Source: Candidatus Gastranaerophilales bacterium (GTDB taxonomy: Bacteria; Cyanobacteriota; Vampirovibrionia; Gastranaerophilales; Gastranaerophilaceae). From it: a stretch of DNA of 50,038 nucleotides. Numbering within the stretch: the first letter of the stretch is position 1; each line of letters starts with the position of its first letter. This document shows positions 23,812-32,047 of this stretch, piece by piece. The position numbers and the translations under genes were made by a program. The stretch covers positions 1 to 50,038 of the forward strand of contig CALUVW010000015.1 in NCBI GenBank assembly GCA_944324315.1, given 5' to 3'. The notes under the pieces were generated by a model. It worked only from the letters and a program-made list of their open reading frames with translations. It searched no databases and was not told the origin of the DNA.

Positions 23812-25495
23812 ATGCGTTATATCTTTTAAATGATTTTTCAATATTTTTGGATATTGTATTTTTTACGGTATCATATTCTGTTGTAAGTGAAGAAATTTCT
23901 GTATCAAGATTTTTCATTTTTAAATCTATTTCTTCTTCTTTCGCATTAAGTTTTGTTTTTTCTGTTGAATATTTTGCTTCAGCCTGAGCTATTGCAGTGT
24001 CGTCGGAAATTTCTTTTATATATGTATCTGTGGCGTAATTCCCCTGATAATAATACCCGTCATCTTTAACTTTAGTTACATATAGCATTCCGCTTTGAAG
24101 CATTTGTTGAAGATAATCGCTGTCATTTATATTGTCATTTTCTGTCCAGCCGTTCGCACAAATCTGGTTGAACAATGCATCATAGAATGTTGACTGAGCT
24201 AAATCATCACTGGAGACAGAAGTTCCTGTATTGATTGTATAAGTATATGAATATTTTAATTCATTGTCTGTAACAAGTCTGTTATCAGTGTCTTTACCAC
24301 GTTTTCCAAGTGATACAGAGTATTTTTCTTCTCCTTCGGAATTTGTTTTTGACCATCCATCCATAGCCTTAACAAACAAAGTTAAGAAAGCTTGTGCAAT
24401 ATTGTTGAGGTTAATTGCACCGGCACTGTTTCTGCCGCGCATCTTTCTCTTTTTATTTTTACTGTATACGAAACCAACGTAATCTACACTGTTTCTTACA
24501 GACGCATCTCTGTTGGTGTCGGTTTCATTATAGGCGCTGCCTTCAGAACTTATTTTGTCGTATAACGTGTCATTCTCACCGAGAGAATCGCCAAAATCTG
24601 CAAATAATATTTGTTCAATTTGATCTCTTGCCATTGCAAAAGCTTCTTCTGTTGCATCATCCACAATAAGAGCTGAGCCGAGAGATTCTTCTATCCAATT
24701 AAGGAAGTTTGGGATTACGTTTTTATTGATATATTCAATTTGGTTCGATGGTATACGTTCATCATCAGCACTTGTAAATCTTATAATTACTTGATCTTCT
24801 GTATCTGTACTCAATAAATCTGCAATATTTAGGTCCTCAGATTGTGTGTAGTTTTCATACCAATTAAGATTAGGGCTATTTTCTCCTGTAATTATTGCGA
24901 TGTCGCCTCCGTTAGAGGTCGTTTCATCTACCTTTAAAGTATATAGTGATGTAGTACTATTATTCAAATAGCTGATTAAGTCATTTATATCTCCGGTTGT
25001 AGTAGAGTTTGCAACAGTAATATCTCCGCCGAAACCGGCAGTCTGATTGTATGGTAAGCCCTGAATTTTTTCTGCTAAAGTTTCAGTTATTAAGCCGTTA
25101 TTATATAAACCTTCAATAAATTTATTACGTGTTGAATCTGATGGTAATGTTCCGAGACCTTCCTGCGGTATGCCGGCTGCTCGTGCAGCAGCAGCATATT
25201 TGCTGTCTAAAGTTACTCTGCCTGCAGAATCTGTTATTGTAACAGGCATGTAGTCATTAAGCGCAGATGGCGTCATTAAAATATTATAAGATAAAGGTGT
25301 GGTTGAATCACCTGTACCATAATAATCATAGACTAATTTTGTTTGATTGAGAGAATTTTCATATTCATTTGAAAGATCTGCAAGCTGTCGTGACAATGCT
25401 ATCTTTTGATGAGAAAGACGCATTGATTGATATTCACAGTCAGATTTTCTCGCTGTGATACTCAATAATCTCGCTTGTCCGGCAGCTAATCCCAT
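23810..25495 (-). CDS. MGMAAGQAR-type protein, large paralogue of 9305-10459
   Basis: It has the same layout as the product of 9305-10459: an N-terminal helix pair (MGLAAGQARLLSITARKSDC, then QSMRLSHQKIALSRQLADLS), a long variable middle and a C-terminal coiled coil (about 510-561, LDTEISSLTTEYDTVKNTIS). The middle (about 75-500) is rich in Asp, Asn, Ser and Thr and contains a repeated ENDT/NDSD type of acidic turn. At 561 residues it is 177 longer than its paralogue. There is no Sec signal. The leader before the ATG, AAAGGAAAATC, resembles that of the paralogue (AAAGGAAGATC), with an unusually long gap to the start. Function is unknown; an exported filament or surface protein is one guess. 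Confidence 0.8.
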   Translation of the reverse strand: MGLAAGQARLLSITARKSDCEYQSMRLSHQKIALSRQLADLSNEYENSLNQTKLVYDYYGTGDSTTPLSYNILMTPSALNDYMPVTITDSAGRVTLDSKYAAAARAAGIPQEGLGTLPSDSTRNKFIEGLYNNGLITETLAEKIQGLPYNQTAGFGGDITVANSTTTGDINDLISYLNNSTTSLYTLKVDETTSNGGDIAIITGENSPNLNWYENYTQSEDLNIADLLSTDTEDQVIIRFTSADDERIPSNQIEYINKNVIPNFLNWIEESLGSALIVDDATEEAFAMARDQIEQILFADFGDSLGENDTLYDKISSEGSAYNETDTNRDASVRNSVDYVGFVYSKNKKRKMRGRNSAGAINLNNIAQAFLTLFVKAMDGWSKTNSEGEEKYSVSLGKRGKDTDNRLVTDNELKYSYTYTINTGTSVSSDDLAQSTFYDALFNQICANGWTENDNINDSDYLQQMLQSGMLYVTKVKDDGYYYQGNYATDTYIKEISDDTAIAQAEAKYSTEKTKLNAKEEEIDLKMKNLDTEISSLTTEYDTVKNTISKNIEKSFKRYNA

Positions 25496-25868
25496 TTTTT
25501 AAGATTTTCCTTTCAAACTTAGTAACTTTCATGTCGTATAACGGCTTTTTTTATTAGAAACTTTAAAAAGTGTGAGATTTTTGTAACAATTGTTAATAAA
25601 TCAATGTCTTAATAAAATGCTGAAAAAATAAACTTTCTGGATATAGGAAAAACGTGAAATCCTCCTCCCTTATTTATCTATTAAGTTATGTAAATTTGCT
25701 ATTTTTGTAATACTTAGGATTGATGAGATTTATGGAAAAAGTGGTATAATATAATTAGAAAGGTAAGTTGATTAAAAATTTGAAATTTTCGCTGCGCGTG
25801 CGAAAAACCTTATCGGTCGCATATTTTGTCAAATAAACAAAATAGCAGAAAGAAGGTAATATTAATAA
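25496..25868. other. Divergent intergenic region, 373 bp
   Basis: It lies between the minus-strand MGMAAGQAR gene and the plus-strand ATPase gene. A TATAAT (25745-25750) with TTGATG 19 bases upstream is a possible promoter for the ATPase. A GC-rich patch, CGCTGCGCGTGCGAAA (about 25789-25804), lies in its leader. I see no gene and no clear repeat. Confidence 0.5.
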
Positions 25869-27500
25869 ATGAGCAACCTACAATTTCAAAACGATTTGGA
25901 TCGCTTAACAGAAGTTCTTCCGGAAAAAGTAAAAAAGCATATTAATTACGAAAAAATGGAAGATGTTATAGAAATTGTTTTGGATATCGGCAGAACCCCT
26001 GAAATTCGTCACGCCGGCGGTAAAATTGAGTACTTGGGAGATGAATTTGTCACAGAAGACGACATTAATTATATAACAAGCCGTATTCAAGAATTCACAT
26101 CTGATAATCGTTCAGGAATTCCGGGAACTCTGCATCGAATCAGCGCAATAAGGAACAGACAGGGCAAAATTATCGGTCTGACCTGCCGTATCGGAAGAGT
26201 TGTGACAGGTACAATCGCCTGCATAAAAGATATTTGTATGATGAACAAAAGTATTTTGTTTCTCGGGCGTCCAGGGGTTGGTAAAACTACTAAGCTGCGT
26301 GAAATCTCCCGTCTTGTTGCAGATGAACTCGGAAAACGCGTTGTAATTGTCGACACTTCAAATGAAATTGCTGGCGACGGGGATACTCCACATCCGGCTA
26401 TCGGGCATGCAAGAAGAATGCAGGTTACACAGCCGCAATATCAAAAAGATATTATGATTGAAGCTGTTGAAAACCATACTCCTGAAGTTATTGTTGTTGA
26501 TGAAATAGGTACGGAAGAAGAAGCGCAGGCGGCACGTACAATAGCAGAACGTGGAGTTATGCTTATTGCAACAGCACACGGAAACAGCCTTGAAAATTTA
26601 ATCAAAAACCCGACTCTATCAGATTTGGTCGGCGGTATTCAGTCTGTAACTCTCGGCGACGATGAGGCAAAACGAAGAGCTTCTCAAAAAACTGTTCTTG
26701 AAAGGGAAAAACAGCCGACTTTTGATGTTGTTATTGAAATTCTCGACAGAAACACCCTTGCTGTCTATAAAAATACCGCAGAAGCTGTGGATTATATACT
26801 TCGCGGCTGGCCTATAAGACCTGAAATACGTAAAGTTGACAAATCTTACGAAAATGAACTGCCGCCCCAGGAAATTTCGCCCAAAACAGAACCGACTTTG
26901 AGTGACATACCTAAAGAAATTAATAGACTTGATAAAAGTATTCCAGAACATAATACAGATAGTTTAAAATTCAGTTTTTCACGCCAAAAATATGTTGATG
27001 AAGTTAAAGGATTTAAAAAAATATATTTGTATGCGGTTTCAAGAACGATTGTTGAAAAAGTTATTGAACGTCTGAATTTGAACGCAGAAATCACACGCAA
27101 CCTTGATGAAGCAGATATTGTTATTGCTCATAAAAACTTTATTAAAGGTGGTGCAAAGGTTTTAAGTACTGCAAACGATTACAGACTCCAGATATTTTAT
27201 GTAAAAACTAACTCTATGGCACAAATCCAAAAGGTTTTGAAAGAAGCTCTGCAGATAACAGAAGCTTCGGAAACGCTGTGCGGATATTATGATGATGCTG
27301 AACGTGCGCTTGATGAAGCAAAAGCTGCTATTAATAAAATTCTTGCAGGCGCAGAGCATGTAGAACTTACGCCGCAAAATCAGCATATAAGAAAATTACA
27401 GCATGAACTTGTTGAACAACATAACATGACAAGTACTTCTGTAGGAGAAGGTGATAACAGACATTTGAGAATAGTTGGCGGTAAAGAGTTTAGGCAGTAA
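25869..27500 (+). CDS. AAA ATPase with C-terminal R3H domain (Ycf45/SpoIIIAA-like)
   Basis: This 543-residue protein is recognisable as the cyanobacterial/plastid Ycf45-type P-loop ATPase. The N-terminal domain leads into Walker A (FLGRPGVGKTTKLREIS, about residues 131-147) and Walker B (EVIVVDEIGTEEEA, about 205-218). A second alpha/beta region spans about 365-450. The C-terminus carries the R3H signature (IRKLQHELVEQHNMTSTSV, Arg-x3-His), which binds single-stranded nucleic acid. The biochemical role is not established; a nucleic-acid remodelling function is inferred. It supports a cyanobacteria-related origin for this genome. The ribosome site AGAAGG is about 12 bases from the ATG. Confidence 0.9.
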   Translation: MSNLQFQNDLDRLTEVLPEKVKKHINYEKMEDVIEIVLDIGRTPEIRHAGGKIEYLGDEFVTEDDINYITSRIQEFTSDNRSGIPGTLHRISAIRNRQGKIIGLTCRIGRVVTGTIACIKDICMMNKSILFLGRPGVGKTTKLREISRLVADELGKRVVIVDTSNEIAGDGDTPHPAIGHARRMQVTQPQYQKDIMIEAVENHTPEVIVVDEIGTEEEAQAARTIAERGVMLIATAHGNSLENLIKNPTLSDLVGGIQSVTLGDDEAKRRASQKTVLEREKQPTFDVVIEILDRNTLAVYKNTAEAVDYILRGWPIRPEIRKVDKSYENELPPQEISPKTEPTLSDIPKEINRLDKSIPEHNTDSLKFSFSRQKYVDEVKGFKKIYLYAVSRTIVEKVIERLNLNAEITRNLDEADIVIAHKNFIKGGAKVLSTANDYRLQIFYVKTNSMAQIQKVLKEALQITEASETLCGYYDDAERALDEAKAAINKILAGAEHVELTPQNQHIRKLQHELVEQHNMTSTSVGEGDNRHLRIVGGKEFRQ

Positions 27501-27620
27501 TTATTTTTTAGGTGTTTTGGTTATAAAACCTGATTCTTTATCCTGTTTATGTATATTATATAAATAGTAAATTGTTCCATAAATAGCAGCTATCAGTACT
27601 ATTGCTTGTCCAAGATCCAT
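27501..27620 (-). CDS. Small membrane protein, 39 aa
   Basis: A tiny frame begins MDLGQAIVLIAAIYGTIYYL and ends in a basic tail. It has one membrane helix (about residues 5-22) and a strong ribosome site, AAAAAAGGAGAATAAT, in front of the ATG. Its stop codon abuts the stop of the convergent ATPase gene. Together with the 70-residue membrane protein just upstream on the same strand it may form a small two-gene unit. Function is unknown. Confidence 0.65.
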   Translation of the reverse strand: MDLGQAIVLIAAIYGTIYYLYNIHKQDKESGFITKTPKK

Positions 27621-27651
27621 ATTATTCTCCTTTTTTGATTTCGTTTACAAT

Positions 27652-27864
27652 TTACATTAATTCTGTTCTTCGCATCATATAAGCATTAAGAAAAACTATA
27701 GCCATTAACGCTCCTAATACCATGAAGCAATATACCCATAAATTTTTTGTTTCAATTACGGCAAACCCGATAGCTCCGCCGCCGGTTATGAACATTGCAC
27801 CCCATAGGTGGTTCATTTCGTTTCTTAAACAGTTTGCTTTTTCTCTCAAATAGTTATCACTCAT
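27652..27864 (-). CDS. Small two-helix membrane protein, 70 aa
   Basis: After a short charged helix (LREKANCLRNEMNHLW) come two membrane segments (about residues 20-37 and 42-60) and a basic end, MMRRTELM. No family is recognised. The start is notable: there is no ribosome site, and a consensus-like promoter (TTGCCC, 17 bases, TATAAT) ends six bases before the ATG. The mRNA should therefore begin at or next to the start codon. The 39-residue membrane protein follows 31 bases downstream, with its own ribosome site. Confidence 0.72.
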   Translation of the reverse strand: MSDNYLREKANCLRNEMNHLWGAMFITGGGAIGFAVIETKNLWVYCFMVLGALMAIVFLNAYMMRRTELM

Positions 27865-27870
27865 AAAATG

Positions 27871-27899
27871 ATTATATCATTTTTTTATTCTCAGGGCAA
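27871..27899 (-). promoter_or_regulatory. Promoter giving a probably leaderless mRNA
   Basis: On the minus strand TTGCCC (27899-27894) and TATAAT (27876-27871) are spaced by 17 bases, and the ATG begins only six bases after TATAAT. Transcription normally starts about seven bases after the -10 box, so little or no 5' leader is left. Confidence 0.7.
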
Positions 27900-27903
27900 T
27901 AAA

Positions 27904-27948
27904 ACAGAGAGTTGAAATTTCAATTTCAACTCTCTGTTGTTTTTTTAT
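27904..27948. terminator. Strong hairpin terminator after ppdK
   Basis: ACAGAGAGTTGAAA pairs perfectly with TTTCAACTCTCTGT across a very short loop. On the minus strand TTTTATT follows and would end the ppdK transcript coming from the right. The plus strand has TTTTTTT after GTTG. Confidence 0.82.
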
Positions 27949-28064
27949 TTCCACGTTCGTTTTACAAATTAACGTAAAGTAGAATGTATCGGGTTAAGCG
28001 GCACCTCTCCTCAGTAAGTTTTGTAAGTTCATACAACCCACTGATTGGGAAAGGGACTTTGTCC

Positions 28065-30743
28065 CTATTTGCAGCCGAGAGGACCTTCTTCCTCTTTGCT
28101 GTGTTTGAACTCGATAACAGCTTGAGCTGCTGCAAGTCTTGCCTGCGGAACTCTGAACGGTGAGCAGGATACGTAGTTCAAGCCAATTCTATGGCAGAAC
28201 TTAACTGATGCCGGATCTCCGCCGTGTTCTCCGCAGATACCGCGTTTCAGGTGCGGTCTGACTTTTAATGCTTTATCGAGAGCGATTTTCATTAATTGTC
28301 CAACACCTTCCTGATCAAGTGTTGCAAACGGGTTTGCAGGAAGAATTTTTTGTTCTACATAGTTTTGTAAGAACTTGCCTTCTGCATCATCTCTTGAATA
28401 ACCGAATGTCATCTGGGTTAAGTCATTTGTTCCGAATGAGAAGAATTCAGCGTATTCAGCAATTTGATCAGCTGTTAGTGCTGCACGCGGGATTTCAATC
28501 ATTGTTCCGAACATATAATCAACCATTACGCCTTTTTCATTCATTACTTCTTTAGCTACACGTTCAAGGACTTCTTTTACGGTTTTAAGTTCGTTAACGT
28601 GGCCTACAAGCGGAATCATTACTTCAGGTTTAACGTCAATTCCTTCTTTTTTCAAATCACATGCTGCATAGAAGATTGCTCTAACCTGCATTTCATTGAT
28701 TTCAGGATAAGTTAAACCTAAACGGCAGCCTCTTAAGCCCATCATCGGGTTAGATTCAGACATTGCTTCAACGATGTTGAGAAGTTTTTCGTCTTCTTTG
28801 TAATCTTCGCCTTTTGCTTTTTTAGTTGCAACTTTTGCAATTAATTCTTCTTTATCAGGCAAGAATTCGTGAAGCGGCGGGTCAAGAAGTCTGATTGTCA
28901 TTGATTTTTCGCCTAATGCTTTAAACATAGCGTAGAAATCGCTGTATTGCATTGGTAAAAGATGATCAAGAGCTTCTTTTCTTGCTTCCGGTGTCCCTGC
29001 AATAATCATTTTCTGTACCCATGGAAGTCTGTCAGGATCCATGAACATGTGTTCTGTTCTGCAAAGACCAACACCTTCTGCTCCAAGTTCAAGTGCTTTT
29101 GCAACGTCTGCAGGTGTATCTGCGTTAGCTCTTACACTCATTAACTTAACTTCATCAACCCATTTAAATAGTTTTTGGAAGTTTTCATCCATTTTAGGCG
29201 GAATTAAATGTACCGCGTCTGCCATAACTTCGCCGGTACCGCCATCAAGTGATATAATATCATCTTTGTGGTAAACAGTTCCGTCAGAAGCTGTCAATGT
29301 TTCGTTTTTCAGATCGATTGATAAATCTTCGCAGCCTGCAACGCATGGTTTTCCCATACCTTTTGCAACAACTGCAGCGTGTGATGTCATACCGCCTCTG
29401 AGAGTCAAAACACCCTGAGATTGAATCATACCGTGAATATCATCAGGGCAAGTTTCAATTCTGACTAAGATAACTTTTTCACCTGCTTTGCCGCGTTCTG
29501 CTGCTTCTTCCGTATCAAATACGATTTTACCTACAGCTGCACCCGGAGATGCTGCAAGGCCTTGAGCAATTTTATGTGCTTCTTTTTTAGCTGCAGGGTC
29601 AAAGTCAGGAAGCAATACCTGATAAAGCTGATTTGCATCTACAAGTTCAATTGCTCTTTCCTTGTCAATAATGCCTTCTTCGCACATTTCAACTGCAATT
29701 CTTACGGATGCTTTAGCTGTTCTTTTACCGTTACGGGTTTGAAGGATATATAATTTACCTCTTTCGATTGTAAATTCCATATCCTGAACATCTTTGTAGC
29801 CTCTTTCAAGTTTTTTTGCAATATCAACATATTGTCTGTATAAATCTGGCATTTCATGTTCAAGTTCTGCAATCGGTTTAGGTGTTCTGATACCTGCAAC
29901 AACGTCTTCACCCTGAGCGTTTGTTAAGTATTCACCGTAGAATTTGTTTTCGCCTGTAGAAGGGTTTCTTGTGAAAGAAACACCTGTTGCACAGTCGTCG
30001 CCCATATTTCCGAATACCATTGTTTGAACGTTTACTGCAGTACCGTAGTTGTGGTCGATTTTATAATGGTTTCTGTATGCAACAGCACGCGGAATATTCC
30101 ATGATCTGAATACTGCTTCAATTGCTTCTTCCAATTGAACGTATGGATCTTGCGGGAATTCTTTGCCTGTTTCTCTTTTGATTAATTCTTTATAAGGTTC
30201 AATTAAAGATTTCCAATCTTCTGCTGTCAAATCAGTATCTGATTTGTAACCTTTTTCTTCTTTAATTTTATCTAAATAATCTTCAAATTTTTGTCTGTCG
30301 ATTTCCCAGGCAACTGAGCCGAACATTGTTAAAAATCTTCTGTAAGAATCGTAACAAAATCTAGGGTTGTTAGTAAGCTTAATCATGCCTTCAACAGTTT
30401 TGTCATTTAACCCCAAATTCAAAATAGTTTCCATCATACCGGGCATTGAAAGTCTTGCGCCTGACCTAACGGAAACTAAAAGCGGATTTTCAGCATCGCC
30501 GAATTTTTTACCTGCCTGTGTTTCTACAACAGCTAATGCTGTCTTTACTTCATCCATTAATCCTGCCGGCATTTTGTTCCCGTGGTTAATGTAATCCATA
30601 CAGGTTTCTGTAGTGATAGTCAACCCCGGAGGAACAGGTAGTCCCAAATTGGTCATTTCAGCTAGGTTGGCACCTTTGCCGCCAAGAAGATTACGCATGT
30701 CTGCGTTGCCTTCTTTGAACAACCATACGCGTTTTTCAGTCAT
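28065..30743 (-). CDS. ppdK: Pyruvate, phosphate dikinase
   Basis: It interconverts pyruvate, ATP and phosphate with phosphoenolpyruvate, AMP and pyrophosphate, and serves glycolysis or gluconeogenesis in anaerobes. The 892 residues cover all three domains: the nucleotide-binding part (LLGGKGANLAEMTNLGLPVP at the start), the phosphohistidine domain (GGMTSHAAVVAKGMGKPCVA, His at about 453) and the PEP-binding barrel (GVGLCRTEHMFMDPDRLPWV, GLRGCRLGLTYPEINEMQVR, and CGEHGGDPASVKF near the end with the catalytic Cys). The ribosome site is AAAGGAGATGAACT. It is a single-gene unit ended by the hairpin at 27904. Confidence 0.98.
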   Translation of the reverse strand: MTEKRVWLFKEGNADMRNLLGGKGANLAEMTNLGLPVPPGLTITTETCMDYINHGNKMPAGLMDEVKTALAVVETQAGKKFGDAENPLLVSVRSGARLSMPGMMETILNLGLNDKTVEGMIKLTNNPRFCYDSYRRFLTMFGSVAWEIDRQKFEDYLDKIKEEKGYKSDTDLTAEDWKSLIEPYKELIKRETGKEFPQDPYVQLEEAIEAVFRSWNIPRAVAYRNHYKIDHNYGTAVNVQTMVFGNMGDDCATGVSFTRNPSTGENKFYGEYLTNAQGEDVVAGIRTPKPIAELEHEMPDLYRQYVDIAKKLERGYKDVQDMEFTIERGKLYILQTRNGKRTAKASVRIAVEMCEEGIIDKERAIELVDANQLYQVLLPDFDPAAKKEAHKIAQGLAASPGAAVGKIVFDTEEAAERGKAGEKVILVRIETCPDDIHGMIQSQGVLTLRGGMTSHAAVVAKGMGKPCVAGCEDLSIDLKNETLTASDGTVYHKDDIISLDGGTGEVMADAVHLIPPKMDENFQKLFKWVDEVKLMSVRANADTPADVAKALELGAEGVGLCRTEHMFMDPDRLPWVQKMIIAGTPEARKEALDHLLPMQYSDFYAMFKALGEKSMTIRLLDPPLHEFLPDKEELIAKVATKKAKGEDYKEDEKLLNIVEAMSESNPMMGLRGCRLGLTYPEINEMQVRAIFYAACDLKKEGIDVKPEVMIPLVGHVNELKTVKEVLERVAKEVMNEKGVMVDYMFGTMIEIPRAALTADQIAEYAEFFSFGTNDLTQMTFGYSRDDAEGKFLQNYVEQKILPANPFATLDQEGVGQLMKIALDKALKVRPHLKRGICGEHGGDPASVKFCHRIGLNYVSCSPFRVPQARLAAAQAVIEFKHSKEEEGPLGCK

Positions 30744-30834
30744 AGTTCATCTCCTTTCTTATTGTATAATAAACACTTAATATCTTGATATAACTATAAC
30801 ATGAAAATAGCAAATGCAACAGTTTTTTATTTTG
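30744..30834. other. Upstream region of ppdK
   Basis: These 91 bases carry the ppdK ribosome site and a minus-strand TATACA -10 candidate (about 30762-30770) without a good -35 box. Beyond it lies the inverted-repeat element at 30835. Confidence 0.4.
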
Positions 30835-31056
30835 GGACTTAATATCGCAGTTTACAGAAAACAATATCTAAATTGTCGCCCTGAACTCGTTTCAGGGTCT
30901 AATTAGGTGAGATGCTGCACTTCGTAAGGACAGTCTCACTCAAAATTTTTAAGATCCTGAAATAAATTCAGGATGACAAAAATTTTGGTTCGCTTTGTCA
31001 AACAAGTTCAGCATGACGTTTTGTCCATTATTGGTGTAAACTGCGATATTAAGTCC
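30835..31056. mobile_element. 222-bp element with perfect 22-bp inverted ends
   Basis: The ends are exact reverse complements of each other: GGACTTAATATCGCAGTTTA plus CA at 30835-30856, and TG plus TAAACTGCGATATTAAGTCC at 31035-31056. The inside holds family C repeat halves (CCCTGAACTCGTTTCAGG, TCCTGAAATAAATTCAGGATG, CAAGTTCAGCATGACG) and AGTCTCACT/AGGTGAGA-like pieces, and no reading frame. It resembles a non-autonomous miniature inverted-repeat element, possibly formed by nested insertion. Its right end is two bases from the stop codon of the next gene (31058). I saw no target-site duplication with certainty. Confidence 0.65.
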
Positions 31057-31057
31057 T

Positions 31058-31315
31058 TTATTTTTTGAAATAATCGCAGATTAAAGTTTTTTTGTGCGGA
31101 AGAAAATTTCTCAAATTTATTACAATTTTGTTCTTTTTTGAATCTTCAAGTTCTTTTTTTAGGATTGCTTTTTCTAAAACGACTTTGTTGTATAAATCAG
31201 AGCACACAGTACTTTTATCAATGTGCTCTTTTAATTTTGCCAATTGAATTTCTTTTGTCTTTATGGCTTTAATCAGTTCTTTTTTCACGTTAAACGACCT
31301 CTCGAACTCTACCAT
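31058..31315 (-). CDS. Small coiled-coil protein, about 76-85 aa
   Basis: No family is recognised. The product is a charged helix, mostly Lys, Glu and Leu (KTKEIQLAKLKEHIDKSTVC, then EKAILKKELEDSKKNK), followed by a short basic end (NFLPHKKTLICDYFKK). The ATG at 31315 has no ribosome site. An in-frame GTG at 31288 follows GAGAGG at nine bases, so the shorter 76-residue form is quite possible. Its stop lies two bases from the perfect inverted-repeat end of the 222-bp element, so the natural C-terminus may have been changed by that insertion. Confidence 0.55.
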   Translation of the reverse strand: MVEFERSFNVKKELIKAIKTKEIQLAKLKEHIDKSTVCSDLYNKVVLEKAILKKELEDSKKNKIVINLRNFLPHKKTLICDYFKK

Positions 31316-31363
31316 ACCAGAATAAGACTAATTTAAAATTTTTAAATCGTTTTTTTAGTTGAT

Positions 31364-31918
31364 TTAAACTTGAACAGGCAATAAATCATACTCATAGCCT
31401 ATTTTTAATGCTTTTATATTAAGCGGTAATAAATTTTTTCTGTGCGGTGGTATTACATTATCCAAAGCATGATTCAGATGTTCCAGAGAAATTATTTTAC
31501 CGGCTTTTGCCAGTATGCCGAGAGCAAGTATGTTTGCCATTTTAACATTTCCTAAATCTTCCGCAAGTTTTGTGATGGGTGCGAAAAGATAATTAATATC
31601 AGTACGTGTTTTAATTTCTTTTATAAGGGTGGAATTTGCTATCATCCAGCCGCCTTTTTTTATTTTTGACAAGAATCTGTCAAATGATGCTTGATTTAGT
31701 GCAATTAAAAAATCAGTATCAGATTTGTTAACTTCACTTACTTCTTCATCATTCATTACTATTTCGCAATTTACTGTTCCGCCGCGCATTTCTGCACCGT
31801 ACGACGGGTACCAGGTTACATGTTTCCCTGCGAGCATAAACGCATTAGCCAGTACTTCGCCTGCCAATAATACGCCTTGTCCGCCAAATCCTGCTATTAT
31901 AAAATTTTTCTCACTCAT
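31364..31918 (-). CDS. korC: 2-oxoacid:ferredoxin oxidoreductase, gamma subunit
   Basis: This is the gamma subunit of the ferredoxin-linked 2-oxoacid oxidoreductase, most likely the 2-oxoglutarate type by gene order (D-A-B-C, as in oorDABC of Campylobacter and Helicobacter). The family start IIAGFGGQGVLLAGEVLANA, then WYPSYGAEMRGGTVNCEIVM and DFLIALNQASFDRFL are clear. The frame is open to 31960, but ATG 31918 follows GTGGAGAAAAA and gives the usual N-terminus, so 184 residues are annotated. It is 129 bases after korB, a gap holding a family C repeat copy. Confidence 0.93.
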   Translation of the reverse strand: MSEKNFIIAGFGGQGVLLAGEVLANAFMLAGKHVTWYPSYGAEMRGGTVNCEIVMNDEEVSEVNKSDTDFLIALNQASFDRFLSKIKKGGWMIANSTLIKEIKTRTDINYLFAPITKLAEDLGNVKMANILALGILAKAGKIISLEHLNHALDNVIPPHRKNLLPLNIKALKIGYEYDLLPVQV

Positions 31919-32003
31919 TTTTTCTCCACAGCTTACGATTATCGTATTGCCGCCTTTCATATATTATTAGTATTATCTTAACATTTACCGTGTAAACATT
32001 AAC

Positions 32004-32037
32004 TGTTGTCATGCTGAACTAGTTTCAGCATCTTTTA
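32004..32037. repeat. Family C repeat fragment between korB and korC
   Basis: GTCATGCTGAACTAGTTTCAG is one half of the dispersed family C repeat (others at 10661, 12299, inside 30835-31056, 45585 and 47893). It lies within the korDABC operon and can form a CTGAAC...GTTTCAG hairpin. Confidence 0.6.
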
Positions 32038-32047
32038 TCACCTCGAA

